64,000 nucleotides of DNA from Zantedeschia hybrid cultivar. Lineage: Eukaryota; Streptophyta; Magnoliopsida; Alismatales; Araceae. Below are positions 52,027 to 63,616 of the stretch, in pieces. Location of the stretch: contig JARZZO010000006.1 of NCBI GenBank assembly GCA_030544215.1, positions 51,064,501-51,128,500 of the forward strand, read 5' to 3'. Numbering within the stretch: the stretch's first letter is position 1; every line of letters begins with the position of its first letter. The position numbers and the translations under genes are program-made. Below the pieces are notes generated by a model that did no database searches, was not told where the DNA came from, and saw only the letters and a list, made by a program, of their open reading frames with translations.

Positions 52027-53946
52027 ATGCAAGGTAGGAGATCTCAAAACCCTAATCTTTCAGGACCATTTGCTGAAATAGAAAGAATCCTACATCAAAG
52101 AAATCCACCACAAGATCAAATGGCTGATAATCAGGACCCACCAAAGCAAATGAAGGACTATTTCATTCCAAATCGATATCAACCTTCATCCTGTATTCAT
52201 CTTCCTCAGAATCCAGCCAATCAATATGAAATTAAATTTAGCACCATTCAGATGCTCCCATCCTTTTATGGGAATACTAATGAAGATCCTTATAAGCATC
52301 TGGATGAATTTCTAGAAATCTGTTCCACGGTGAAGATCCAGAATTTCACCGATGATGGTCTTAAGTTCACCTTATTTCCCTTTTCATTAAAGGACAAGGC
52401 TAAATATTGGTTGGGAACTATAGGAAGGCCCATTAGGACATGGGAAGAAATGCAGAAAGAATTTCTCAAGAAGTTCTATCCCATAGGGCGAACCAATACC
52501 ATGAGAAGGGCCATCACGAGTTTTACCCAAACCCCCGGGGAATTGATCCATGAATCTTGGGAAAGACTGAAAGAATTGCTTAGGAAATGCCCTCATCATA
52601 GGCTTTCAAAATGGCAAATTGTCCAAGCATTCTATGAAGGATTGTCTGAACAGTTCGGACAGATGGTAGATACCTCATGTGGAGGGGCATTTATGATGAA
52701 AAATGAAGATGAGGCCTATGATCTGTTTGAGATGTTAAGTGAAAATTCCATCAATCATGCTTCATTATCATCTTATGAGAGGTCTGTTGGGCCATCTAAA
52801 CGGATTGGAATGTACGAACTCAAGGCCCGTGGAGAGCCTGAATCCAGAATGGACATAAATCTGAGTAATCAGAAATTAGATAAGGTAGACATCTTGGCCC
52901 AGAAACTAGACCAACTCTTGGCCTTAAACAAGCAAGAGCTTACTTACCCAACACAATGTAGTCCATATGAAGGCCCATATTCTACCAATTATGATATTTG
53001 TGCCTTATGCGCAAGTCCAACCCATCAAGTGAATGAATGCCCAACTGTGGCCCAACTTCCACCATTCATTCAAGGACAAGTTCAGGCTGCCCAGGGATTC
53101 TCCAGGCCCAATAATGATCTATTCTCAAATACTTACAATCCTGGCTGGAGAAACCACCCTAATTTCTCTTGGAAGAATCAGCAGGCCCCATTACCAATGT
53201 CCAATCCTTCCATGCATCAAGCCCAAAAGCCACAAAATTCAATTCAACAGCAATCTAATTTCTATGGAAATGTTCAGGCTAGGGGATCTCAAGCCCAATT
53301 TTCTCAACCGGCCCAGTATCAATCAGGTCAACCGGCCCATTATCAATCATTCCAATCAGGTCCACCGGCCCACTACCATTCATTCCAATCTGGACAACTA
53401 ACCCAATACCATCCTCCATCCACTTACCAACAACCTCCTCAGCCCAACTTTGATGACAAATTCACTCAACTCCAACAACTGATTTTGACCCAGCAACAAT
53501 CTATTGCTAAGTTGGAAAGTCAAATGGGCCAACTAGCTGAGGCTACGATGAGAAGAGAAGTGGGTCAACTTCCTAGTCAACTTATTGTCAATCCAAGGAA
53601 TCAACCTCCAGGTTTTCCACAGCAATCAGGTCTTTTACCTCAGCCTGACCCATTACCACAACCTAAAGGGCCGCAATTTGAGAATGCTAAAGCCATTTCA
53701 GCCCTTAGGAGTGGGAGAAGTTTAGAAAAACCACATGCAGATGGAGAGTTAGCCAAAGGTTCCACTGATGGGCCTCAGGAAATTGAAAGTGAGAGTGAAG
53801 CTGAACCCAACATGGAAAAGTTGGAGGAGGACCCGAAAGGAAAAGGGAAGATAGATGAAGGCCCAAGTTCTTATCAACCTAGGGTGCCATTTCCTAATGC
53901 CTTGTTAGCTAAGCCCAATACCAGGAAGAAACTGGCCCAGAATTAG
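52027..53946 (+). CDS. A1 gag, 639 codons
   Basis: ATG at 52027, open to TAG at 53944. The capsid core contains YKHLDEFLEICSTVKIQN and AKYWLGTIGRPIRTWEEMQ, then the Cys-His phrase CALCASPTHQVNEC near 53000. A Gln/Pro-rich low-complexity section (YQSGQPAHYQSFQ-type repeats) follows, with a short coiled coil near 53455-53540. The family usually continues into protease without a stop, so the TAG is probably a mutation. This is the longest intact frame in the window. Confidence 0.9.
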   Translation: MQGRRSQNPNLSGPFAEIERILHQRNPPQDQMADNQDPPKQMKDYFIPNRYQPSSCIHLPQNPANQYEIKFSTIQMLPSFYGNTNEDPYKHLDEFLEICSTVKIQNFTDDGLKFTLFPFSLKDKAKYWLGTIGRPIRTWEEMQKEFLKKFYPIGRTNTMRRAITSFTQTPGELIHESWERLKELLRKCPHHRLSKWQIVQAFYEGLSEQFGQMVDTSCGGAFMMKNEDEAYDLFEMLSENSINHASLSSYERSVGPSKRIGMYELKARGEPESRMDINLSNQKLDKVDILAQKLDQLLALNKQELTYPTQCSPYEGPYSTNYDICALCASPTHQVNECPTVAQLPPFIQGQVQAAQGFSRPNNDLFSNTYNPGWRNHPNFSWKNQQAPLPMSNPSMHQAQKPQNSIQQQSNFYGNVQARGSQAQFSQPAQYQSGQPAHYQSFQSGPPAHYHSFQSGQLTQYHPPSTYQQPPQPNFDDKFTQLQQLILTQQQSIAKLESQMGQLAEATMRREVGQLPSQLIVNPRNQPPGFPQQSGLLPQPDPLPQPKGPQFENAKAISALRSGRSLEKPHADGELAKGSTDGPQEIESESEAEPNMEKLEEDPKGKGKIDEGPSSYQPRVPFPNALLAKPNTRKKLAQN

Positions 53947-54651
53947 GAGTTGTTGGATTTATTCAAACAAGTCAAAATTAATATTCTACTCCTCGATGCC
54001 ATCAAGCATGTGCCAGTTTATGCTAAGTTTCTCAAGGAATTATGTACTTCACGAAGAGAATCTAGAATGGCACCCGAAAAGGTTCGGCTTTCAGAAGATG
54101 TTAGTGCAATTGTGATGAATCATTTACCCAAGAAGTTAAAGGATCCTGGAGCACCTTTAATCTCATGTGACTTAGCTGGAGTTACATTCGATAGAGCTTT
54201 ATTGGATTTAGGTGCTAGTGTGAACCTCTTGCCAACAACCATTTATGAAAAATTTGATATTGGGGAATTAAAGCCCACACCCATCATCTTGCAGTTGGCT
54301 GATAGGTCTGTGAAAACTCCACGGGGATTAATTGAGGATGTTATTGTGAAGGTTCATGATTGCTATTTTCCCTTGGATTTTCTTATTCTGGATATGGCAT
54401 TACCTGAGGAACTTATTCACACCCCGATCATCTTAGGTCGTCCATTCTTAGCCATTGCCAAACCTAATATAAATTGTGAAACTGGTATAATGGACATTTC
54501 ATTTGGGGGTCAAAAGGTCAAGATTAATGTCATCAAAGCATCTCATACCCAGATCATGAAGAAGAATGCCATACCATTGATATCTTGGATAATCTGGTTG
54601 AAGAAAATGAGATGTCCACATATGACCTTTTGGAGGAAGCCAATACTTTAA
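53947..54651 (+). pseudogene. A1 protease
   Basis: Same frame as gag. Contains the Athila-type protease active site LLDLGASVNLLP, followed by IILQLADRSVKTPRG, DFLILDM and TPIILGRPFLAIA. The frame is lost by an indel near 54580, after which the linker continues in another frame with one TAG near 54679. Confidence 0.9.
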
Positions 54652-55589
54652 AGGACTCTCTTGGCCCATTAACATCTTAGCCCAAGGTTGAACCTTTACC
54701 AGCCTTACAATCTGAGCCCGCTTTACCATCTTTAGAGGACCCTTCTGAGGTTGAACTCAAACCATTACCTGAGTCTCTCAAGTATATATTTTTGGGCCCT
54801 GACCAAACTCTCCCGGTCATCATTGCGGCAAATCTCACATCGCCGCAGGAGGCCCAATTAACCGAGGTCCTCAAAGACTACAAGGGTGCCATTGGATGGT
54901 CGGTAGCAAATTTGAAAGGAATAAGTCCGTCCATTTGCATGCATCATATCTATATGGAAGAGAATTCTAAGCCCAGTCGGGAGATGCAAAGGCGGCTTAA
55001 TCCCAATATGAAAGAAGTGGTGAAGAAGGAAGTTGTGAAATGGCTGGATGCGGGTATCATTTACCCAATATCAGACAGTAAATGGGTCAGCCCAACCCAA
55101 GTGGTACCCAAGAAATCTGGATTAACGGTTATCAAGAATGATCATGGAGAAGAGGTACCCACTAGGCTCACCACTGGAGGGAGAGTATGCATTCATTACC
55201 GGAAGCTGAATCTTATGACTAAGAAGGATCACTTTCCACTCCCATTCATGGATCATATTCTGGAAAAGTTATCGGGCCAGAAGTACTTTTCCTTCTTAGA
55301 TGGGTACTCCGGGTACAATCAAGTGGCTATTTACCCAGAAGATCAAGAAAAGACCACCTTTACGTGCCCTTATGGCACGTTTGCTTTTAGGAGGATGCCA
55401 TTTAGATTATGCAATGCACCAGCCACATTTCAACGGTGCATGATGGCTATATTCTCCGATATGGTGAGAGAATTCCTCGAAGTTTTCATGGATGATTTCT
55501 CAATCTTTGGGGATTCTTTTGAAAATTGCTTGGAAAATCTTAAACAGGTGTTAGCAAGATGCATTGACACCAATCTGATACTTAGCTAG
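54652..55589 (+). pseudogene. A1 reverse transcriptase
   Basis: After the linker the frame is open from 54792. Motifs present: IYPISDSKWVSPTQVVPKK, CIHYRKLN, FLDGYSGYNQ, TFAFRRMPFRLCNAPATFQ and the catalytic FMDDFSIFG near 55485. It ends at TAG 55587, which would be Trp in the family (a G-to-A change). Confidence 0.92.
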
Positions 55590-56255
55590 GAAAAGAGCCA
55601 CTTTATGGTTCGAGAGGGCATTGTTCTAGGCAACATTGTGTCTGAAAGGGGGATAGAGGTAGATAAAGCTAAGATCGATCTCATATCCAATCTTCCTCCT
55701 CCCACCTCGGTCAGACAGATCCGTTGATTCCTTGGCCATGTCGGTTTCTATCGCCGGTTTATCCACAATTTCTCTCAAATTGCCCGCCCTCTAACTCTTC
55801 TCCTAGCTAAGGATGTTTCCTTCCAAATGGATGAATCTTGCATCAAGGCATTCAATTCTCTGAAGGAATCTTTGACCAAAGTCTCGATTCTTCAATCTCC
55901 AGATTGGTCTTTACCCTTCGAAATCATGTGTGATGTCTCTGATTATGCTATCGGTGCGGTTTTGGGACAAAGAATCAACAAGTGTCCCGTGGTGATATAT
56001 TATGCAAGTCGCACCCTTGCAGATGCTCAAATGAATTATACCACCACAGAAAAGGAATTATTAGCCGTGGTTTTTGCCCTAGAAAAATTCAGATCTTATC
56101 TTTTAGGGGCAAAAGTCATAATCTATTCTGATCACTCAGCTCTAAAATACATGTTGACCAAGAAGGATGCAAAGCCTAGGCTTATTAGATGGATCTTACT
56201 CCTTCAGGAATTTGATTTGAAAATTCGGGATAGAAGGGTTCGGAGAATGTGGTAG
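55590..56255 (+). pseudogene. A1 RNase H
   Basis: Continues the RT frame past TAG 55587 and TGA 55725. RNase H starts near CDVSDYAIGAVLGQR and includes TEKELLAVVFALEKFRSYL and IYSDHSALKYMLTKKDA. A frameshift near 56235-56250 moves the reading to the integrase frame. Confidence 0.9.
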
Positions 56256-57640
56256 CTGACCACCTATCCCGAATTCCGATCTCAGAAAGTACACCAATCA
56301 CTGATTCCTTTCCTGATGAGCATCTACTGACCATTTCTCACACTGTTGCACCTTGGTATGCTCATATTGTCAATTACAAGGTGACTAATCAGCTTCTGGA
56401 AGGATGGACTAAAAGTGAGAAGGACAAATTCTTTTCCCAGGAAAAGTATTATTTCTGGGAGGATCTTGAATTATTCAAATTCTGTCCTGATCAAATCATT
56501 AGGCGATATGTTCCTGAAGAAGAACAACAGAGTGTTCTCAACTTCTGTCATAATCTGGCTTGTGGGGGCCATTTCTTAGGAAAGAAAACTGCAGCCAAGG
56601 TTCTGCAAAGTGGTTTTTACTGGCCCACACTTTTCAAAGATGCCCATGAATTTAGCAAAACTTGCCTCCGATGTCAGGCTGTAGGAAATATGACGAAAAG
56701 GGATATGATGCCACTCAACCCAATCTTGGTGGTTGAAGTCTTTGATGTTTGGAGAATTGACTTTATGACACCTTTTCCACCCTCTTTTGGACATACATAT
56801 ATTCTGGTAGCGGTGGATTATGTCTCTAAGTGGATTGAAGCAGTAGCCACCCGAACCAATGATCATAAAGTGGTCATTAAATTCGTTCAGAAGAATATAT
56901 TTTCTCGGTTTGGGTGGCCTAAAGCTATCATAAGTGATGTGGGAACGCACTTCACGAATTACCAGTTTCGGGCTTTGCTTAAGAAATATGTGATTAATCA
57001 CAAAGTAGCTACCCCTTATCATCCCCAAACTAGTGGCCAAGTGGAAGTTTCCAATAGAGAGATTAAGAATATTCTGCAAAAGTCCGTTAGGCCCGATAGA
57101 AAAGATTGGTCTGAAAGATTGGATGATGCTTTATGGGCCTATCGGACTGCTTACAAAACTCCTATTGGCATGTCTCCTTATCGCCTAGTTTTTGGAAAAG
57201 CGTGCCACCTTCCGGTGGAATTGGAACATAGGGCTTATTGGGCCATTAAACAAGTCAATCTGGACCTAGCCCAAGCTGGTTCCTAACGAACCTTACAATT
57301 GAGTGAGCTAGAAGAGTTGTGCAACGAGGCCTATGAAAATTCAAAGATTTATAAAGCCAAAACTAAAGCTTTCCATGATAAACATATTGTGCAAAAATCC
57401 TTTCTTCCAAATCAGAAAGTTTGGCTATTTAACTCTAGGCTTCGTTTATTTCCAGGAAAACTGAAATCCAGATAGGATGGACCATTCGTGGTCGTTAAAG
57501 CCTTGGATCATGGAGCTGTTAAAATTCTGAATCCCAAGAGTGGTAACACTTTTACTGTTAATGGTCAACGGTTGAAACCATTCATTGAAAATCTTCAAAA
57601 TGCATCACCTGAATCCATAGAACTGAGTGATCCACAATAA
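56249..57640 (+). pseudogene. A1 integrase
   Basis: Open from VADHLSRIP to TAA 57284. Zinc-binding region CGGHFLGKKTAAKVL...CLRCQ. Catalytic residues lie in WRIDFMTPFPP (Asp), IISDVGTHF (Asp) and GQVEVSNREIK (Glu). After the TAA the C-terminal part continues in frame with a TAG at 57473 and a natural end TAA at 57638. The conserved Athila phrase TTGGGAGGCAACCCA follows at about 57680. Confidence 0.92.
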
Positions 57641-58830
57641 TTGAACTGTTGTCTGGCTGAAGACGATAAACTTAGCGCTTGTTGGGAGGCAACCCAATAT
57701 TTTACTTCAGTTTTTGTATTTCTTTTCCTTTTAGGTCCCTGAGCAGCAGTCGCCGTGGGTATGTCGCATCCTCTTCATTACAGGTTGTTTCGCTCCTTCA
57801 CAATTCTCTTCTGGCTGACATGTTTTTCATATCTTTTATGCCATTGAGGACAATGTCAATCAAGTTGGGGGGTGGGTCAATCAATTTGATATGAATTTAT
57901 TGGAAAATCTTTTGAAGAAAACTGATATCTTTCACTGAAAAATGGTCAATTTTTTAAAAAAATTTCTTTCAAAAAACTTCTTTTCACATCCTATGAAAAT
58001 TGCATGAAAATTATGTTTCATTAAGTAAATCTTAAACAAATCAGTTTTTTTTTTTTGTCACATTGGTTAAAGAGCCTTTAAAGTTTAAATATCCCACTTC
58101 ACAAAAATCCACGGCAGGATAATTTTCACACACACACGGCAACTTAGAATAAATGAAAATTCTTAAAAGTATAGAATTGCTGGAATTAACCTTAAGGATA
58201 AGACTACTTATTCTAATTTTTCTTTTGGGTTGAACGAAAGGAATGTGTAGGATTCGTAATAGGGGACTGTCCCACTCAGCACTCTAAAAGAGGCGGTCAT
58301 TTAAAATGGACAGCTGTAAACACTAAAGGCAATAGAAGACAATAAAAGAGCTAAAGGAAGGTAGGTGGCAAAAAGTACGCACCTCCCCTCAGGCAATTCA
58401 TAGAGAGTGGCAAAAAGTACGCACTCTTAAAAGAAAAAGTACAATGAAATGAAAACGCCACGCTAAAAAGTCCATCGTACCAAAAACATGACCAAGTCGT
58501 GAAAAGTGCTGAGTTGGGACGGGAGCTGAAAAACGGTCCTCGCTGACTGATCGGGAAATCTTTTATTCTCTTCTCCTCCCCGGGTAGTCTTATCTAAAGG
58601 GTAATAAAGGCAAGAATATACCAGAAAGGTCGGAAACGAGTTCTAAGCGTGTCAATTTTCATGCACAATCACCTGTCGTGAATCAAAATATTGTGGGATA
58701 TGAAAACTTTAGCTTAACCAATCGGCTACCACTTAAATTGTTTGTGAAAGATACTACAAATGAAGCATGATAATTCATTGTTTGTCCTAACTTTTCCTTA
58801 TTTGCATTGCTAAGGGACTAGCAATGAGTA
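57641..58830 (+). other. A1 3' non-coding region
   Basis: The place where some Athila elements have an env-like gene; none is seen here. It holds an internal polypurine-like AAGTTGGGGGGTGGG (57862-57876), an inverted pair GTCCCACTCAGCACT (58269-58283) with AGTGCTGAGTTGGGAC (58505-58520), and between them two hairpins with the same loop (58363-58384 and 58404-58427). Confidence 0.75.
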
Positions 58831-58840
58831 AGTTGGGGGG
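58831..58840 (+). other. A1 polypurine tract
   Basis: AGTTGGGGGG directly before the 3' LTR start TGTGATAAAG. Confidence 0.88.
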
Positions 58841-60771
58841 TGTGATAAAGAGCTAAATTGATCATTTAAAGGCAATCAAACGCATCATACTCATGTTTTT
58901 ATCTGTAAAATAGCATGAAATGATAGATAATTGCGTATCAGGTCCAACGGTACCAATTTCGTCAAATTCTGACTTAAAAACATCGTCATTTCATGTGATT
59001 AATGGAGTATAGCGCATTTGTGATTTTTCGACAAAACCGAGACGAAATAAATAAATATAATGATATTTATATGATAATGTGCTAATTTATATTTATTTTA
59101 TGTGAACAGGACATGCCGATGATGGAGTGCAGTTGGTGGAGTTTCCGGAAATTTGGGAGAGGTCTAGGGTTCGAATTTCGATAAAGTCGACGTTATTTTG
59201 TCTAAGATATTAAAGCAGGGGTAAAAACGTCATTTAAGGCCCTAGTGTTGCTCTAATTCAACGGCCAAGAAGAACCCAAGAAGGGCCAGCCGCCTTCCTA
59301 AAGTCTACTTTCTTTTTTAAAAAAGACACTATGATTCCATCTTTCTCTGGAGTTTCCCAAAACCCTCTCTCCAGTTCCCCAAACCCTCGATTTCCTTCTC
59401 CTTCTCCAGTTTCCTTTCCCACGCCTCTCTTCCTCTCTATATTAGAGAACCCTAGCCCGCAGCCTCTCTGGCTTATTTTTTTTCTCAACCCCGCGGCCCT
59501 CTCTACCTCTCTCCTTCACCCGCTCGTTTTCTCCTCCTCCACAACCCTCTCTCTCTCTCGGTTCTGTTTCTGCAGCCATCCCTCTCTTCCTCCCAGCCGT
59601 AATCCCTTTCTCCAGTTTCCCTTCTCTCTCTCTCACAGCCCTCTTTCTCTCCCTCCACGGTTCTCTCTCTCCCACTCGGTTTTTTTCCACAGGTCCTTCT
59701 CCTTCTCCAATACCCCTCTCTTTCTCCCGCGCACTCTCCTTCTTCCTCTCCCTCCTCGGTTTTCTCTCCCTCCTCTCCTTGCCACCGTTTCCCAGCACAC
59801 CTCTCCCTGCACGTTCTCTTCCTCTTCTCAACCTGTCCCAGCACCTTTCTCTCCGGTTTTCTCCTTCTCTTCTCTCTCTCCACCACCGACCAGCAGCCGG
59901 CTGAAGCCAGGCAAGCACCACCTGCGAGTACCCACAGAGCTGCACGCGCGCATGCATGCACGCTGACCGCCGCTCGTGCACGTCACCTGAACCAGCTCCT
60001 CCACGCGCTGCGGTGAAGCCCACGCCGCAGCTGCACGTCCAGCTCCAGCAAGCCCCATGCATGCATGCACACCGTCCACCAACGCACCCGAGCTGGTTCT
60101 CCATTGAAGCCTGAACCTGCCGGCCAGCTGCTCCTCAACGTGCTGCACCCGCCCATGCATGCATGCACGCGTCTGCAAGCTGAACCAGCAAGCTCTCAAC
60201 GCGCCTCCTCCTCTCAGCCGCAGCACTCCCAGCAGCTGTCCAGTGCACCAAGCCTCCAGCAGCGCATGCAAGCATACCGACGGTCCACTATGCCGGCGTT
60301 CCCACAGAACCATGCTGCCAGCAAAACTTGCCTCCTTCCTACTTCCGCCCCTATGTTGCAATTTGTTTTACTTTGCTTTAGTTTAATTTAGTTTAGTTAA
60401 GTTGTTAGTGTTTTATTTGTTGTTGTTGCATAAAACTCAATTAGTTTAACATAGAAGTTTTGTTGTTTTTATAATATGTTGTTAAATTCTCTCTTCTCAA
60501 TTTTAAATGTAATTGTATTTGTGCTTTTAAAAATTAGTTTAGTTAGATTCGTAAATTGAGTTTAATTTAATTAGATAGTTAATTAATCAATTCAAATTCC
60601 CAATTTTTCTAGATAATTAAAATCTAAGGTTTTCGAAATTAAAATCTTAATTCCCCGTGGATCGACTCGGACTCACCATTATTAATTTTCAAAATTGAAT
60701 TTAAATGAGCCGAATAAATTTAGATTGAACGTTCTCATGAGTGTTTAACGACACACAATTTGGAACGATCA
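58841..60771 (+). repeat. A1 3' LTR (1931 bp)
   Basis: Starts TGTGATAAAG and ends TGGAACGATCA. A pyrimidine-rich block (59336-59900) is probably the transcribed leader, giving misleading Ser/Pro- or Arg/Glu-rich open frames. It contains repeated RY words CATGCATG (59950, 60056, 60153). Confidence 0.9.
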
Positions 60772-61209
60772 ATCCTCATTGACCGTGATTTGTTGTAGGA
60801 AATTAAATAGCGTCTCCCTGTGTGTGGGAGATTTTCGGATAAGCTCAAGAATAGAGATCTTAGTAGGGGTCTTCTCTAAATGCTGGAGGATGTCGTACTC
60901 AGACTGGCATTCCCCATGGTAGGGATTGAGTTACCTTGAGAGTCAAAGGGTTGGCTCGGAGGAATGATGCGATTCATGAGCGTTACCCCCACCGAGATTG
61001 GATCCGGTTCCATTGGTGACCTTATGAGATTGAAGCCGGTTTTCGCCCCCGGGTTCCTGGTTGGACAGAAGATAGATAGGGTGGGCCCCTCGACTGTGAT
61101 CGGAGGGATCTGAATGAGAGTGACCGGCTTGAGGGTTGCCGGTTGCTCTTTGGGTCGGATTAGGATCAAAGGCTCATTAGGGGAAAGCGTGGAGACTTCT
61201 GGAGTAACT
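60772..61209 (-). pseudogene. T3 gag end / protease lead-in, left fragment
   Basis: On the - strand, frame-continuous with 63617-64000 once solo LTR G2 and one target copy are removed (AKG joins VTPEVS). It contains a Pro-rich linker, a TAG at 60876-60878 and, in a neighbouring frame, a stretch resembling the Tat-family motif before protease (KISILELIRKSPTHRETLF). Cut at 60771 by the A1 LTR. Confidence 0.7.
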
Positions 61210-61214
61210 CCTTT

Positions 61215-63611
61215 TGTAAGGACTGAGGCTTTCGGATCCGGGTTTCAGGGTTGGACCCTGTAGTTCAGGCTCCTGTGGGGCTGAGACTCTGTGATGTTTC
61301 GCGTCGAGCGGGCTCGACGCGGTTTAAACGGCGTCCAGCGATGCAGACGCGTTTTAACCTGTGCCACGTGGGTTGGCTTTGGGCCGCGAGAGTACGGCCC
61401 TGACATGTCGTCTGAACGGCGTCCGTGAGGCACGACGCCTTTCAGACTGCGACTCTGGGTTGTCAGAGTACGGCGCCAGTTTTGTCGTATGAACGGCGTC
61501 TTGTATGGAAGACGCGTTTCAGACCTCTGACAGAGCGTTGCAGAGTTTTGTCAGAGCTGCCGTCACGTCAACTGATAGGCGTCTGTACATCTCGATGCGT
61601 TTTAGCCACTCTCTGGTTAACCTCGCGAGCCCTCCTTCTTTCCCTCATTTTTCTTCCTTCTCTCTTTCTCTCCTCCCTTCCGGCGACTCCGGCGACCACC
61701 CCTTCTCCTCCCTCTTTTCCTCCCACCACTTCATCCTTCCCTCCACTCCATCACCCACCTAGCTCCCACTACTACCACCTCCACTTCCTCCGCGGCGTTT
61801 ACTCTCCGGACGGCGGCCGACGTCCCGGTGGAGAAAGGACGACCTCGGCGGTACTGGCGACGGCGTGGGTGAGACGGGCGGACGGCTTGGAGCTTGGAGG
61901 AGTTCAAGTAACCGGTAGGGTGACGGTTCCTCCAGTGTTGGGTTTTAAACCATGTTTCCCCCGTTTAAAGCATGTTATGGATCTGTAGTTTTGGGGTAGA
62001 ATGAGCATATTAGGGGCTTTTCCTTGATGGGATTTATGGTGCTTTTGGTTTGCCCTCTTTCTCCTCTGTTTTTGGGGGTTGGAAAGGGAGCCTTCGGGCA
62101 GGAGACAGAACCTGGTTTCTGGTGCTAAAAGACATCGTGCATGAACGACGCCTTTCAGAAGGGCATCGGGCCATCGTAACGCCTTTTAGGCAGAAATCGT
62201 TCCACTAAGGCTCTGTCAGTTCGGGGATTCTGCCACTAAAAGACATCGTGCATGGACGACGCCTTTCAGAAGGGCGTCAGGTCACCATGACGCCTTTTAG
62301 GGCAGAAAATCCCCCGATTAAGGTTTTCTGATAATTCCGGTTTTTCTGTGTGAATGGCGTCTTATGATGTTGACGCCTTTTAAAAGGCGACCTCTGGTGT
62401 CGACGCCTTTTAGGCCAGACTTTGAGGCCAGTATTTCATGAACCAGTTTAGGGTGCTTGAATGGCGTCGGTCTTGGGCGACGCGATTCAAGACAGAACCA
62501 CACTAATCCATGCCAGTAAAATGTGTTTACACTGCTAGATAGTTGGTTAATGCATGTTGTTAGTGTACTCGATGTGATGAACTCTTCGTGACCGGATGGC
62601 ACTGCATTGGATGTCGTGCGACCGTGGACTTCTTCGGTGACCGGATCGCACCGTGCCGTGTTTTCTGTTTCGGTGGACCTAGAGTGACAGTTGTAGCGTT
62701 CTACACCCTGTGTCGGTGCGGAGGGACACAGCGCTGACGGGAGCAGTGGCGGGGTGACGCCTAGTGGAGAGGGTCACCTGGTGAACCCCAGGGTTAGCTA
62801 GCTTGTACCGGTGTCGGAGTGGTACCTTTGGAGTGTCACTCGTGCTGGAGGAAGGAGTAACCACCTGAGCCAGTTGGGCCGGAGTAGCCAGCGTGCTATC
62901 CGAGGGGTTACTGTTTGGTCTCAGCGGGTCGGGGTTTGCTGAGGGAAGGAGTGACCGCCGAGGTGGCCAGCGTGGTATCCGAGGGGTTACTGTTTGGTCT
63001 CAGCGGGTCGGTGTTTTCCCACTTTCGTTGTGTAGTTGACGCGTTTTAAGGATACGCCGAATTACGGGTTCCCTGATAAATTGGAATTATGCATGTTAAT
63101 GATACTTCGAATGCATGTGATTCATGTTGAGATTTAGGTATAGTAATTACTGCCTTTCATGGTTAATATATCTCTGCTGTACTTTACACTTGTGGGTGTG
63201 TGTGTGGGCAGTGGGGATCGGAGGATCCCTACTGAGTCTTTTCGTTGAGACTCACCCCTGCGGTTTTCAGGTGAGGACTCCAGGCAGACATTGCGAGGGT
63301 TGTGCGGCTGTGCGTTGAGCGTCGTCGACTGTTGTTCCGGGGTATGCCCCGACGTAGTTGTTATCTTTATTTCTGGCATGTATGTTTAATTAATTCTCTT
63401 CTGTTGGAGTATGTAATTAATTGCTGTATCGAGTCGCATTGTAATAACTTTTAATTTCTGCATTTTCCTTTCAATTCAATGCGATGTGAATGTTTAGCTT
63501 AGTTTATTATTTATTTCCCAGACTTACTTAAATCCTGGTTTGGTTCCAAATTAATGATTCGATACCCATTTAGTAATCGGATCTCCGATTATAGGGTGGC
63601 GGGTCGTTACA
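61215..63611 (+). mobile_element. G2: solo LTR of a G1-related chromovirus (2397 bp)
   Basis: Starts TGTAAGGACTGAGG and ends GGCGGGTCGTTACA like G1, with target duplication CCTTT at 61210-61214 and 63612-63616 and no internal region. It is a diverged subfamily with extra sequence, including a duplicated segment around 62840-63020. Three hairpins homologous to those of G1 are at 62708-62825, with different loops. A solo LTR arises by recombination between the two LTRs of a full element. Confidence 0.95.
62840..63020 (+). repeat. Tandem duplication within G2
   Basis: The phrase AGGGGTTACTGTTTGGTCTC followed by AGCGGGTCG occurs twice, near 62900 and 62980, each preceded by GGAAGGAGT(A/G)ACC. 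G1 LTRs have one copy. Confidence 0.85.
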
Positions 63612-63616
63612 CCTTT

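Larger units (their letters stand above)
50237..60771 (+). mobile_element. A1: Athila-like Ty3/Gypsy element, 5' LTR truncated
   Basis: A 5' LTR remnant (50237-51056), primer site TGGCGCCGTTGCCGGGGA, gag-pol with Athila features, a 1.2-kb 3' non-coding region and a full 3' LTR (58841-60771, 1931 bp). The first ~1115 bp of the 5' LTR are missing, and the left flank (T2) differs from the right flank (T3). So no target duplication can be shown, and a deletion or recombination at 50236 is likely. Confidence 0.9.

Noticed and set aside
57641..58830. env-like gene between Athila integrase and 3' LTR
   Set aside because: No frame longer than about 70 codons, no signal peptide or membrane segment seen.
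59331..60104. Long open frames on both strands in the Athila LTR (Ser/Pro-rich on +, Arg/Glu-rich on -)
   Set aside because: They come from a pyrimidine-rich tract, carry no domain, and lie inside an LTR.
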